Of a stretch of 45,946 nt of DNA, positions 37,370-45,781 are shown piece by piece; the first letter of the stretch is position 1; each line of letters begins with the position of its first letter. The notes under the pieces were generated by a model. It made no database searches. It was not told the origin of the DNA and saw nothing but the letters and a program-made list of their open reading frames with translations. Source of the stretch: Acidobacteriota bacterium (lineage in GTDB: Bacteria > Acidobacteriota > Terriglobia > Acidiferrales > UBA7541); the NCBI GenBank assembly GCA_023481105.1, contig JAMCWK010000146.1, positions 4,751 to 50,696 of the forward strand. Reading direction: 5' to 3'. A program made the translations under genes and the position numbers.

Positions 37370-38341
37370 ATGAAAGACGCTCTCGAAAAATTCCTGCGGC
37401 ATCTCCAGCACGAGCGCAACGCGTCGGCGCACACGCTGCGCAACTACGAATCCGACCTCGACCAATTCTGGCATTACCTCACACCCACCGCCGGCAAAGA
37501 CCCCGCGCTTGCCAAGATTGACCACCGCCTGCTGCGCGAGTACATCGCCCATCTCCACGACGCGCGCCTCGAAAAAAGCTCTATCGCGCGCAAGCTCGCC
37601 GCCATTCGCTCGTTCTTCAAATTCTGCGTCCGCGAGGGCATCCTCAGGCAGAATCCCGCACGCCTTGTGGCCACACCGAAATTGCCCAAGCGTATTCCCT
37701 CGGTACTTTCCGCGGAGGAGATTAACGGTTTTCTCGACTCGCTCGCCCGCGGCCAGCTCTCCCATGCCGCCGACGATTCCGATCTGCCACATCACCATCG
37801 CCCGGGCGCGCCGGATGACGAAACGCGCTTGCTGCTCAAGCGTGACCGCGCCATCCTCGAATTGCTTTACGCCTCCGGCCTTCGCGTCAGCGAGCTGACC
37901 GGCCTGAACCTCGACGACCTCGACCGCCGCGAGCAGATGCTGCGTGTCCGCGGCAAAGGCCGCAAGGAACGCATCGTGCCCTTCGGCGGCAAGGCCGGCG
38001 CCGCGATTGACTCTTACTGGCCTGTCCGCACCGAACTCCTCCGCCGCAACAAGGCCACGGACGCGCAAGCGGTTTTCCTCAACTACGCCGGCCGCCGCCT
38101 CACCACGCGCTCCGTCGCGCGCATCGTCAAAAAGTACGTCCACGTCTTCAACATCAATTGGGACGTGCACCCGCACTCGCTGCGCCACGCCTTCGCCACG
38201 CATCTGCTCGCCGACGGCGCTGACCTCCGCGCCATTCAGGAGCTGCTCGGCCACGCTTCGCTTTCCACCACGCAGAAATACACACACGCCTCCATTCGCC
38301 AGTTGATGGAGGTCTACGACAAAGCCCACCCCCGCGCTTAG
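37370..38341 (+). CDS. xerC: Tyrosine recombinase XerC/XerD-type
   Basis: A 323-residue site-specific recombinase resolving chromosome dimers at dif with its Xer partner. The N-terminal SAM-like core-binding domain (1-105: LQHERNASAHTLRNYESDL) precedes the catalytic domain with Arg172 (GLRVSEL), Lys196 (RGKGRKE), His269 and Arg272 (HPHSLRHAFATH), His295 (LLGHASL) and nucleophile Tyr304 (TTQKYTH). All catalytic residues are intact. A charged insertion (about 124-156, with LPHHHRPG) interrupts the start of the catalytic domain. The usual XerC position beside topA and dprA supports a housekeeping role rather than a mobile integrase. Confidence 0.92.
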   Translation: MKDALEKFLRHLQHERNASAHTLRNYESDLDQFWHYLTPTAGKDPALAKIDHRLLREYIAHLHDARLEKSSIARKLAAIRSFFKFCVREGILRQNPARLVATPKLPKRIPSVLSAEEINGFLDSLARGQLSHAADDSDLPHHHRPGAPDDETRLLLKRDRAILELLYASGLRVSELTGLNLDDLDRREQMLRVRGKGRKERIVPFGGKAGAAIDSYWPVRTELLRRNKATDAQAVFLNYAGRRLTTRSVARIVKKYVHVFNINWDVHPHSLRHAFATHLLADGADLRAIQELLGHASLSTTQKYTHASIRQLMEVYDKAHPRA

Positions 38342-38374
38342 TTGTTCGCTTGATCCTTTGATTTGGCTGATTGA

Positions 38375-38402
38375 TGTAGCGGCGGGCTTCAGACCGGCAT
38401 GT
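38375..38402. repeat. TGTAGC-type element after xerC
   Basis: TGTAGCGGCGGGCTTCAGAC followed by CGGCATG. It shares the TGTAGC head and GC-rich body with the elements at 34436 and 41678, but the hairpin is imperfect. Confidence 0.35.
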
Positions 38403-38419
38403 TTTTGCGAGGCGAGATG

Positions 38420-41092
38420 CTACGCCACCGCCGCCTGCTTGGGCGAAGCCAGCGACAAATTGAGAATGGACGACGCTTTCCCCAGCCCGGCCAGCAGTTT
38501 CCGCAGCCGCGCGCGCTCTTCGAGGTCCATCTCCACGAACTCGAAACCGATATGCTGCGACCCGGCCTTGCGCATCAGCACGCGCGCCTTGAGCGGACGC
38601 AAGCCGGCCTGCATCTTCAAGCTGGCCTGAACGCCTTGGGTCAGCCTGCCTTCCGCCAGCGCCAGCCCTCCGCCCAAGCTCAGGAGTTGCGCGCTCATCG
38701 GATATTCTCCGTGCGACGTTTCCGCCACCGCGTTCAGCGTGCGCGGCAGTTTCACGCGCGCATACCGCCGCTGCCGCAGCCACGCCGCATCGGGCATGGC
38801 ATCGAGCGGCGCCAGCCCCAGATCCTCGGTGCTCAGCCCGCTTTTGGGCAGATAGCTGGCGGCCCACTCCGGGTCAATGTGTTGCAGCGCCTGCGCGGCC
38901 ACGATGCGCAACTCGTTCGGCTGCGCCCAGCGGAAAACTTGCCGCGCCTCGACGATTATTCGCAACGCCCCCGCGGCTTCTTCCGCGCGCAACCGGCCCA
39001 GCGCCTCAATCGCCTTTGCCTGGATGTACGGGCCCGCCGCGGCCCCGCGCTCCCCCTGTGCCAACGACAGCAGCGCCCGCGCAGTTTCTTTGTCTCCGCT
39101 CATGCCGATTTCATCCACCACTTCGGACCACACCACCGGGTCCAACCGGTCCATGAGGATCACCAGCAGCCGCCCGCGCTCCGGCGCGCCCGCTGACGCG
39201 ATCTGCCGCACCACGGCGTCGTGGTAGGCGCGGTCCCAATCTGGCAAGCGTTCCAATAATTCCTGCTCCAGTGCCGGCACGTCCAGTTCGCTCAACAGGC
39301 CCGTGGCCGTCACCGCTTCCGCCGCCGGACGCTCGTGCAACATGCGCCGCAGGTGCGCCACCGCTTCCGCGCCAATTCCCTGCACCAATTTCGTGAGCCG
39401 CAGGCATTCCTCTCGCTTTTCCGAGCGGCTGAACCGCACCGCAGCCTGTTCCGCGGCCGCCCGCGGCACACGCCGCAGCACTTCCATCAGCTCCGCGGGG
39501 CACTGCCCGCGCAACGCTTCTTCCAGGAACTCGCCCAGGCGGTTTTCCACGCCCAGACGCGGCCGCAAGCTTTCCGCCAGGGTGCTTCGCCGTGTTTCTA
39601 TGCGTCCCAAGCTGTCCAACGCCTGCTGCATGGCCAGGAAATTCCTCCGCGTGCCTGCTTCCTGGCTCAGCCGCGCAAACGCCGCTCCCAGCAGCGCCTG
39701 CATTTCTCGGTCTTCTTCCACCGCCACCTGCTCGCCCACCAGCCGCAGTGCCTGCCCCAGCAGATCCTGCGCCGTTTTCGCGTAGAGTTCCGCCAGCTCG
39801 CTCAATCCCAGCGCCGTGCGACGCCGCGCGTCGGCATCCGTGTTCCGCACGCACTCCGCGTAATTCATCAGGATGCTGACCGCTTCGCTCAGCCGGCCCT
39901 GCTCGGAAAGATGCGACACGTGTTGCCGCACATTTCGCGGCGGCACGCAATACGCTTCGGGGGAGAGCAGCACGGCGCGCTTTCCGCTTTCCGGCACCGC
40001 CGCCCAGAACTGCCGGTCCAGGATGTCCGCATGCGATTCCACCAGGATTCCGGACTTGCTCATTTTTTGTTCGTGCGCCGTCAGGATTTTTCGCAGGTGC
40101 TCGATTTCGCCGCCCATGCGGTCCATCATTTGCCGCACCGCGTTCACTTTCACTTCCCCGCGCTCGAATCGCCGCAGCGCAAAGCGGATGGCCATGTGCT
40201 CGGCCAGTTTCAGCAGCGCCGTACCGTCCGCTTTTCCATCTCCGGCGACGGCCGGCAGGCTGGCCAGCGCTTGGCGCAGCATTTCTTGTGCGCTCCCGGG
40301 GAGTTCCGTGAATTCGTGCTTCAGCAATCCCGCGTCCAGGTTGCCCCCCGGCTGTTGGCTCGCATGGTGAATGCTGGAAAGCAGCCGGACCAGATTCGCG
40401 ACGTCCTCTTCCAACGCCATGCCCGTTCCCGCGCCGGAGGTGCTGCCGTTGGCGGCTGCGGATTCAACTATGCCGTTTCCTGCGCCGCTGCTCACAGCTC
40501 CGCGAGCCCCTTCCACTCCTTCGGCTGCCACAATCATCTGCAGCAGTTTTTGCGGATCGTTCAGCCATTCGCGCATCGGCGCGGCTTCGGTGGCCAGTGC
40601 TTGCGCGACAATTTGTCCGGCGAGCCCGCTCGTGGGGTTTGCGGAATCTTCCGCCACAAAGCGAATCTCATTCAAGCGGATTCCGGCGCTCTTGTTGTCC
40701 CCCAGCGCTTCCTTCAATTGTGCGGCAAGGCCTCCGGGCTTCGTGCCCGCCACCGCAAACGCCTTCACAAACTCTGCCAGTTCATCGGGCGTTACTCGGG
40801 GTGCAAACACGATGCTTGCCAGCCCCGCTTTGCCCAGCAGTTCAGCAAAACTCCGCTCTGCTGGAGTGCCTTCCACGGGCACGCCGTCCAGCAACAGCTT
40901 GGTTCCCGAAACCCCTAGCAGAAAACCCGTGCCGCTATCCATTGCCAGCATGGTCTGCAGTTCGCTCCAGGCCGTCCTGAATTGCGCGTCCGAGCGCACA
41001 TGTGCAAACCCGTAAAGCCGTGTGAACTTTAATAGAATGTTCAAGCTGCGAAGGAAAGTTCGAGCAGCCGTAGTGCGGGTGTTGCTGTTCAT
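38420..41092 (-). CDS. Large helical-repeat protein with C-terminal PilZ domain
   Basis: An 890-residue cytosolic protein. ATG 41092 (with AGGA just upstream) is preferred over earlier starts at 41128 and 41239. Most of it is helical, with HEAT-like repeats in the second half (ALGRLRAEEAAGALRIIVEA, ELRIVAAQALQHI). Residues about 770-870 form a PilZ domain: the RxxxR motif in RQRRYARVKLP, a LLSLGGGLAL segment at the place of D/NxSxxG, and RKAGSQHIGFEFVEMD. The Asp/Asn of the second c-di-GMP motif is replaced by Leu, so binding is doubtful. An FHA-free architecture; possible motility or surface-regulation role is inferred. A Gly/Ala/Ser linker interrupts at about 195-230. Confidence 0.75.
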   Translation of the reverse strand: MNSNTRTTAARTFLRSLNILLKFTRLYGFAHVRSDAQFRTAWSELQTMLAMDSGTGFLLGVSGTKLLLDGVPVEGTPAERSFAELLGKAGLASIVFAPRVTPDELAEFVKAFAVAGTKPGGLAAQLKEALGDNKSAGIRLNEIRFVAEDSANPTSGLAGQIVAQALATEAAPMREWLNDPQKLLQMIVAAEGVEGARGAVSSGAGNGIVESAAANGSTSGAGTGMALEEDVANLVRLLSSIHHASQQPGGNLDAGLLKHEFTELPGSAQEMLRQALASLPAVAGDGKADGTALLKLAEHMAIRFALRRFERGEVKVNAVRQMMDRMGGEIEHLRKILTAHEQKMSKSGILVESHADILDRQFWAAVPESGKRAVLLSPEAYCVPPRNVRQHVSHLSEQGRLSEAVSILMNYAECVRNTDADARRRTALGLSELAELYAKTAQDLLGQALRLVGEQVAVEEDREMQALLGAAFARLSQEAGTRRNFLAMQQALDSLGRIETRRSTLAESLRPRLGVENRLGEFLEEALRGQCPAELMEVLRRVPRAAAEQAAVRFSRSEKREECLRLTKLVQGIGAEAVAHLRRMLHERPAAEAVTATGLLSELDVPALEQELLERLPDWDRAYHDAVVRQIASAGAPERGRLLVILMDRLDPVVWSEVVDEIGMSGDKETARALLSLAQGERGAAAGPYIQAKAIEALGRLRAEEAAGALRIIVEARQVFRWAQPNELRIVAAQALQHIDPEWAASYLPKSGLSTEDLGLAPLDAMPDAAWLRQRRYARVKLPRTLNAVAETSHGEYPMSAQLLSLGGGLALAEGRLTQGVQASLKMQAGLRPLKARVLMRKAGSQHIGFEFVEMDLEERARLRKLLAGLGKASSILNLSLASPKQAAVA

Positions 41093-41310
41093 TTTTCCTG
41101 GCGGCGACAGGTTTTGCCACCCCTCCATGATCCTACAAGTACTAAAACCATGGCTCCCGCCGCAATGGTACCCCCGTACCACCTTCTTTCTGTGTTTCCA
41201 GCGCCATTTTCGCGGGCGAACCTCCGGCGAACGCGGCACTCCTTGCGCCCGCGCGCTTCCGCTCTCTCCGTTTAACCTTTAACGGTTCAACCTTTTAACG
41301 TCGGTTTTGA

Positions 41311-41339
41311 TTGACGCCATTGGCGTCTCCCCGTATAAT
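41311..41339 (+). promoter_or_regulatory. Sigma-70-type promoter of rplU-rpmA
   Basis: TTGACG (41311-41316), a 17-base spacer and a perfect TATAAT (41334-41339), about 30 bases before the rplU start. It is the best promoter in the window. Confidence 0.88.
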
Positions 41340-41369
41340 TTGAGTTTGTCTTTCGCATTCGGAGGCAGC

Positions 41370-41681
41370 ATGTACGCCGTAATTCGCAGTGGGGGGAAGC
41401 AGTATCGCGTGGCCCCCGGAGAAACCATCAAGGTCGAAACGCTGACCGGCAAGGTCGGCGGCAAGGTCACTTTTGACGAAGTCCTCGCCGTGCGCACCGA
41501 CGACGAGAAGATGCTCGCCGGCAAGGCGCTTTCCGGCGCCACCGTTACCGGCAAAATCGTCGAGCACGGCCGCCACGCCAAAGAAATGGTCATGAAGTAC
41601 AAGAAGACCAACCAGTACAAGATCACCCGCGGCCACCGCCAGAACTACACCGCCGTCGAGGTCAAAGAGATTAACTTGTAG
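41370..41681 (+). CDS. rplU: Ribosomal protein bL21
   Basis: A 103-residue 50S subunit protein of normal length. ATG 41370 has GGAGG 4 bases upstream. [40 protein letters not shown] and [19 protein letters not shown] are standard for bL21. It leads the rplU-rpmA operon, expressed from the strong promoter upstream. An extra upstream in-frame start at 41307 lies inside the promoter and is rejected. Confidence 0.97.
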   Translation: MYAVIRSGGKQYRVAPGETIKVETLTGKVGGKVTFDEVLAVRTDDEKMLAGKALSGATVTGKIVEHGRHAKEMVMKYKKTNQYKITRGHRQNYTAVEVKEINL

Positions 41682-41701
41682 CCCGCCTCTTCAGAGGCGG
41701 G
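41678..41701. repeat. Perfect 9-bp palindrome abutting the rplU stop
   Basis: CCCGCCTCT and AGAGGCGGG enclose TC; the element begins TGTAGC and contains the rplU stop TAG. No T-run follows, so it is an attenuator or a mobile palindrome rather than a terminator; rpmA transcription must pass it. Confidence 0.6.
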
Positions 41702-41705
41702 GGTT

Positions 41706-41735
41706 CCCGAGTTTCGAATTTCGAGTTTCGAGTAA
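41706..41735. repeat. TTTCGA-rich run before rpmA
   Basis: Consecutive CGAGTTTCGAATTTCG then AGTTTCGAGT units. Related runs precede topA and obgE. Confidence 0.4.
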
Positions 41736-41748
41736 CGAGGATTCAGCC

Positions 41749-42021
41749 ATGGCACACAAAAAAGGTGGCGGTTCATCCACCAACGGGCGCGACTCGCAGG
41801 GGCAGCGCCTCGGCACTAAGCGTTTCGGCGGGCAACTGGTCAACGCCGGCACTATCCTGATTCGCCAGCGTGGCACCAAGCGCAAGCCCGGCCTCAACGT
41901 CGGCCGCGGCAAGGACGATACCCTCTTCGCCCTCATTACCGGCTTTGTCCACTTTGAGGACAAGGGCCGCATGGGCCGCTACGTCAGCGTCCTCCCTGTC
42001 GAAGCTGCTGCCAAAGCGTAA
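41749..42021 (+). CDS. rpmA: Ribosomal protein bL27
   Basis: A 90-residue 50S protein near the peptidyl-transferase centre. It starts [20 protein letters not shown] at ATG 41749 with CGAGG upstream, then [20 protein letters not shown] and [15 protein letters not shown]. There is no N-terminal leader of the firmicute type. It shares an operon with rplU and is followed by a strong terminator. Confidence 0.97.
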   Translation: MAHKKGGGSSTNGRDSQGQRLGTKRFGGQLVNAGTILIRQRGTKRKPGLNVGRGKDDTLFALITGFVHFEDKGRMGRYVSVLPVEAAAKA

Positions 42022-42034
42022 CACTGAGTGCGAT

Positions 42035-42075
42035 CCGTCATCCTGAGTCCGCCGCAGGCGGACGAAGGATCTCTC
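42035..42075. repeat. 41-base dispersed repeat, copy 1
   Basis: Identical to 43543-43583. It contains the perfect palindrome GTCCGCC-GCA-GGCGGAC (42047-42063) and ends in CGAAGGATCTCTC. The two copies flank the LanC-like gene. Confidence 0.9.
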
Positions 42076-42092
42076 TTCGGTCTGAATTGTTT

Positions 42093-42125
42093 CGGCGTCC
42101 TGTTCTTCAGGACGCCGATTTTTTT
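42093..42125 (+). terminator. Rho-independent terminator of rplU-rpmA
   Basis: CGGCGTCCTG (42093-42102) and CAGGACGCCG (42108-42117) form a perfect 10-bp stem with loop TTCTT, followed by ATTTTTTT. Confidence 0.95.
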
Positions 42126-42174
42126 GTAGCGCCACCCTTCTCGCTGTCATATTCTTGCTCGCGATTCGTTCGCG

Positions 42175-43527
42175 ATGCGCCGTCGCCTTCACATTTCGTC
42201 CTGCCAATCGATCCTCGCCGTGCTGCTTGTGGTTTCTTTCCTCGCGCCTCCTGCGCTCCCCCGCAGCCCCAATTCCCGCGAGTATCTCGATGCCGCGCTC
42301 GCCACCGTGCGTTGGATTCGCGCCTCTGCGCAGCACAGCAGCATGGGCACTTTGTGGCCCGCGGATCCTCGCGACCCCAAATCTGTCAGCTACAACCTGT
42401 ACACCGGCATGCCCGGCATCGTCCTGCTCCATCTCGAGACCTATCGCGCTACGAATGACAAATCATTCCTCGACGCTGCCCGCTCCGGCGCCACCGCCCT
42501 TCTCGCACACATCGAAAACGAAAATGATCCGGGTCTCTATACCGGACTAGCCGGAATTGCTTTCACCCTCGTCGAAACCTACAAAGTCACGAAGGATGTT
42601 GCGTTTCGCCGGGGCGCGCTTCGCTGCCTCGAACTTTTCCACCAGCGCGCAAAGAAATCCGGCGCGGGCATCGAGTGGAACGACACCACCGACGTCATCA
42701 GCGGCGCCTCCGGCACCGGCCTGTTTCTTCTCTACGCTGCAAGAACATTCAACGACAAATCAGCGAGAAACCTCGCCATCCAGGCCGGCTTGCGCCTCAT
42801 CGAGCTCGGTCGTCCGGAAAACGGTGGCCTCAAGTGGGCCACCGACCCGCGGTTTCCGCGCCTCATGCCCAACTTCTCCCACGGCACAGCCGGCGTTGCG
42901 TATTTCCTGGCCACGCTCTATCAGGAAACTCGCCAGAAGAAATTTCTCGACGCCGCCCTCGCTGGCGCGCGCTATCTGCTTTCCATTGCCCAGACCGACG
43001 GTGGCATCTGCCTCATCTTCCACAACGAGCCCTTCGCCAAAGACATTTACTATCTCAGTTGGTGCCACGGGCCTGCGGGCACCGCGCGGCTGTTCTATCG
43101 CCTCTATCAGATCACTCACGACCGCAAATGGATGGACTGGGTGAAGAAAGGCGCGCGCGGCATCATGGCCAGCGGCATTCCCGAAAAACAGACGCCGGGC
43201 TTCTGGAACAATGTTGGACAGTGCTGCGGTTCCGCCGGCATCGTCGAATTTTTTCTATCGCTCTACCGCGTCACGCGCGACCCCGAATATCTCTCCTTCG
43301 CTCGCCGCGTCGCTGACAATTTGCTCTCCCGCGCCACGCGCGAAGGCTCCGGCGCAAGCACCACGTTGAAGTGGATTCAGGCCGAGCATCGCCTCGCCCC
43401 CAAGCAACTCGTCGCCCAGACCGGCTACATGCAGGGCGCCTCCGGCATCGCCATCGCGCTTCTCCACGTTGACGCCCTCGACCATGCCCGTCGTCCCGCC
43501 ATCACCCTCCCCGACTCGCCCTTTTGA
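42175..43527 (+). CDS. Exported LanC-like protein with Cys-Cys-Gly zinc motif
   Basis: A 450-residue protein with an N-terminal signal-like segment (MRRRLH then SILAVLLVVSFLAPPALP, cleavage near 30). The rest is an alpha/alpha toroid with repeated GlyxxG-type motifs: YTGMPGIVLL, YTGLAGIAFTL, ISGASGTGLFLL, FSHGTAGVAYFLA, SWCHGPAGTARLF, GQCCGSAGIVEFFL and MQGASGIAIAL. LanC cyclases bind zinc through two Cys and one His; here the ligands would be Cys297 (WCHG), Cys350 and Cys351 (CCG), the all-Cys arrangement known from ProcM-like enzymes. Typical LanC proteins are cytosolic, so the export signal is odd. No precursor peptide or LanB/LanM gene is nearby. It could be a glycosidase-like or peptide-modifying protein. 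No clear ribosome site. Confidence 0.8.
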   Translation: MRRRLHISSCQSILAVLLVVSFLAPPALPRSPNSREYLDAALATVRWIRASAQHSSMGTLWPADPRDPKSVSYNLYTGMPGIVLLHLETYRATNDKSFLDAARSGATALLAHIENENDPGLYTGLAGIAFTLVETYKVTKDVAFRRGALRCLELFHQRAKKSGAGIEWNDTTDVISGASGTGLFLLYAARTFNDKSARNLAIQAGLRLIELGRPENGGLKWATDPRFPRLMPNFSHGTAGVAYFLATLYQETRQKKFLDAALAGARYLLSIAQTDGGICLIFHNEPFAKDIYYLSWCHGPAGTARLFYRLYQITHDRKWMDWVKKGARGIMASGIPEKQTPGFWNNVGQCCGSAGIVEFFLSLYRVTRDPEYLSFARRVADNLLSRATREGSGASTTLKWIQAEHRLAPKQLVAQTGYMQGASGIAIALLHVDALDHARRPAITLPDSPF

Positions 43528-43542
43528 GCCACCAGCTTCTCG

Positions 43543-43583
43543 CCGTCATCCTGAGTCCGCCGCAGGCGGACGAAGGATCTCTC
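43543..43583. repeat. 41-base dispersed repeat, copy 2
   Basis: Identical in all 41 bases to 42035-42075, including the palindrome GTCCGCC-GCA-GGCGGAC (43555-43571). It lies 16 bases after the LanC-like stop. Confidence 0.9.
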
Positions 43584-43657
43584 CTCTGTTTTCGTCCCTG
43601 CCTTTGTCTAATCTGCCTTTCTTAGCGTATTCTTCTAAAGCCAACGCAGTCTTGTTT

Positions 43658-43685
43658 CCCGTTTTTCGCTTTTCGAATTTCGTTC
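43658..43685. repeat. TTTCG-rich run before obgE
   Basis: CCCGTTTTTCGCTTTTCGAA and TTTCGTTC form a degenerate series of TTTCG units ending just before the obgE start. Related runs precede topA and rpmA. Confidence 0.35.
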
Positions 43686-43689
43686 TTTT

Positions 43690-44736
43690 ATGTTTGTTGA
43701 CGAAGCCAAAATCATCGTCCGCGCCGGCGACGGCGGCAACGGCTGCGTTGCCTTCCGCCGGGAGAAGTTCGTCCCGCGCGGTGGCCCCTCGGGTGGCGAC
43801 GGCGGGGACGGCGGCAGCGTCATCCTCGAAGCCAATCCCAACGACAACACGCTGCTGCGCTTCCGCTACAACCCGGAATTCCGCGCGGAGCTCGGCCGCC
43901 CCGGACAGGGTTCCAACAAGCATGGCCGCTCCGGTAAAGACATGATCGTCACCGTGCCCATCGGCACCGTGGTCTACGACCAGGACACCGCGGAGCAAAT
44001 CGTGGACCTCGCCGCGCCCGGCCAGCGCTTTGTGATTGCGCGCGGCGGCCACGGCGGCCGCGGCAACGCGCACTTCGCCAAGCCGTGGCATCAGGCCCCG
44101 CGCGAATTCGAAGAAGGCCATCCCGGCCAGGAGCGCCACCTGCGTCTCGAGCTCAAGCTCCTCGCCGACGTCGGCCTCATCGGCTTTCCCAACGCCGGAA
44201 AGTCCACGCTGATTTCGCGCATTTCGGCGGCGCGTCCCAAAATCGCCGATTACCCGTTCACCACGCTCGAGCCGCAGCTTGGCGTCGTTTCCGCTGATTC
44301 CGGCCGCAGCTTCGTTGTCGCCGACCTGCCCGGCCTGATTGAAGGCGCGCACGACGGCGCCGGCTTGGGCATTCGCTTTCTGCGCCACATCGAGCGCACG
44401 CGCCTGCTGGCGCATCTCGTGGACACCAGCGATTTCAACGACCGCGACCCGCTGCACGACTTCGAAGTGATCCGCGGCGAGCTGCGCGCTTCGAGCGACG
44501 CCCTGGCCGAGAAACCTTTTCTCGTCGTCGCCACCAAGCTCGACGCCACCACCGACCGCGCCCGCCTCGAGGCGCTGGATAAATTCTGCGCCGAAAATTC
44601 GTTCGAGTTTTTCACCATCTCCGCCGTCACCGGCGAAGGCGTTCACGCGCTCGTGCGCGCCATGGCGGAAGCCCTCGACCGCCTAGCTCCTGCTGTGGCG
44701 CACGCTGCCGCGCCTGCTCCCTCGGAGGATCGTTGA
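43690..44736 (+). CDS. obgE: Obg-family GTPase
   Basis: A 348-residue GTPase associated with the 50S subunit and stress response. The Gly-rich Obg domain (1-158) has [18 protein letters not shown] and [14 protein letters not shown]. The G domain has G1 GFPNAGKS (165-172), the G2 region YPFTTLEP, G3 [16 protein letters not shown] and G4 TKLD. The C-terminal OCT domain of some Obg proteins is missing, giving the short form. It follows rplU-rpmA as in most bacteria, but a LanC-like gene and a terminator lie between. Its stop overlaps the nadD start (TTGA). Confidence 0.96.
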   Translation: MFVDEAKIIVRAGDGGNGCVAFRREKFVPRGGPSGGDGGDGGSVILEANPNDNTLLRFRYNPEFRAELGRPGQGSNKHGRSGKDMIVTVPIGTVVYDQDTAEQIVDLAAPGQRFVIARGGHGGRGNAHFAKPWHQAPREFEEGHPGQERHLRLELKLLADVGLIGFPNAGKSTLISRISAARPKIADYPFTTLEPQLGVVSADSGRSFVVADLPGLIEGAHDGAGLGIRFLRHIERTRLLAHLVDTSDFNDRDPLHDFEVIRGELRASSDALAEKPFLVVATKLDATTDRARLEALDKFCAENSFEFFTISAVTGEGVHALVRAMAEALDRLAPAVAHAAAPAPSEDR

Positions 44737-45407
44737 GCAAACCTCCCTCGCGCCCGCGCCGCATCGCCCTGTACGGCGGCTCGTTCGATCCCATTCACGC
44801 CGGCCATCTCGCGGTCGCCCGCGCTGCGCAGCGCCGCTTTCATCTCGACGAAATTCATTTCGTTGTCGCTGGCCGTCCGCCGCACAAGCTCAAGCAGGAC
44901 GCCGCGCCGTTTCCGCATCGTTTCGCCATGGTCGCGCTGGCCTGCGCCGGCTACGCGCACTTCGTTCCTTCGCTCGCCGAAGCCGGCGATGATTTTTCCG
45001 GGCGCAGCGTCCACTTTTCTGTTGATACGGTGCGTCGCTTCCGCCGCCTCGCGCATCGCGCCGATCGTCTCTACTTCCTCCTCGGCGTGGACTCTTTCCT
45101 CGAACTCCCCACCTGGCGCAGTTACGAAGCGCTGCTTGGCGCCTGCGACTTTATAGTCGTCAGCCGCCCGGGCTTCCGCATGGAATTGCTTCGCAGGGGA
45201 ATTCCGCCGCGCTTGCTCCAGCCCGGCGCGCCGCACACCTCGCGCGTCATCCATCTGCGCAAGACAGACGTGCACCTGCTCGACTCGGTCGCGAGCCACG
45301 TTTCTTCTTCGCAGGTTCGCCAGCGCCGTCGGCGTCGCCAATCCATTCATGGACTTGTGCCCGCAGCCGTGGAGGAATACATTCTCACCCAGGGCCTTTA
45401 CCTGTGA
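44733..45407 (+). CDS. nadD: Nicotinate-nucleotide adenylyltransferase
   Basis: A 224-residue enzyme making deamido-NAD from nicotinate mononucleotide and ATP. The start is TTG 44733, with GGAGG 4 bases upstream and a TTGA overlap with obgE. The nucleotidyl-transferase motif is [13 protein letters not shown] (14-26); later [11 protein letters not shown] and the SSSQVR segment replace the usual xSSTxIR. A poly-Arg stretch (RQRRRRRQ) follows the latter. It is coupled to rsfS by a GTGA overlap. Confidence 0.94.
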   Translation: MSKPPSRPRRIALYGGSFDPIHAGHLAVARAAQRRFHLDEIHFVVAGRPPHKLKQDAAPFPHRFAMVALACAGYAHFVPSLAEAGDDFSGRSVHFSVDTVRRFRRLAHRADRLYFLLGVDSFLELPTWRSYEALLGACDFIVVSRPGFRMELLRRGIPPRLLQPGAPHTSRVIHLRKTDVHLLDSVASHVSSSQVRQRRRRRQSIHGLVPAAVEEYILTQGLYL

Positions 45408-45781
45408 CCGCTCACACCCTGCGTCCTGAACTCCGCTGCGCCGTGGAGGCCGCGCGCAGCAAGCAAGCCGAAGACGTCGCGCTCTTCGATCTCCGCAAGC
45501 TCGGCGCCTTCACCGACTACTTCCTCATCTGCACCGGCTACAGCCATCCGCAAATTCGCGCCATCGGCGACGCCATCGAAGAGCGGCTGGAGAAAATGGG
45601 CGTGCATCGCGCCCGCCGCGAAGGCGACCGCCGCGCCGCCGATTGGGTCTTGCTCGACTACGGTTCGTTCGTTGTGCACGTCTTCGCCGAACGCGCGCGT
45701 CTCCACTACGATCTCGAGCGTTTGTGGCGCGCCGCTCCGCGCGTCCACTTGCCCGATTCCGGAGCCGCTGCCTCGTCATGA
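45404..45781 (+). CDS. rsfS: Ribosomal silencing factor RsfS
   Basis: A 125-residue protein that binds uL14 and blocks subunit joining in starvation. Start GTG 45404 within a GTGA overlap with nadD. Family segments: EDVALFDLRKLGAFTDYFLI, CTGYSHPQIRAI, ADWVLLDYGSFVVHVF and HYDLERLW. A Pro/Ala/Ser tail of about 15 residues follows. It overlaps the sigma-54 activator gene by ATGA. Confidence 0.95.
   Translation: MTAHTLRPELRCAVEAARSKQAEDVALFDLRKLGAFTDYFLICTGYSHPQIRAIGDAIEERLEKMGVHRARREGDRRAADWVLLDYGSFVVHVFAERARLHYDLERLWRAAPRVHLPDSGAAASS

Noticed and set aside
37370-38341. xerC as a mobile-element integrase
   Set aside because: Neighbours are dprA and topA, no tRNA, att repeat or cargo genes are seen, and the sequence is of housekeeping Xer type.
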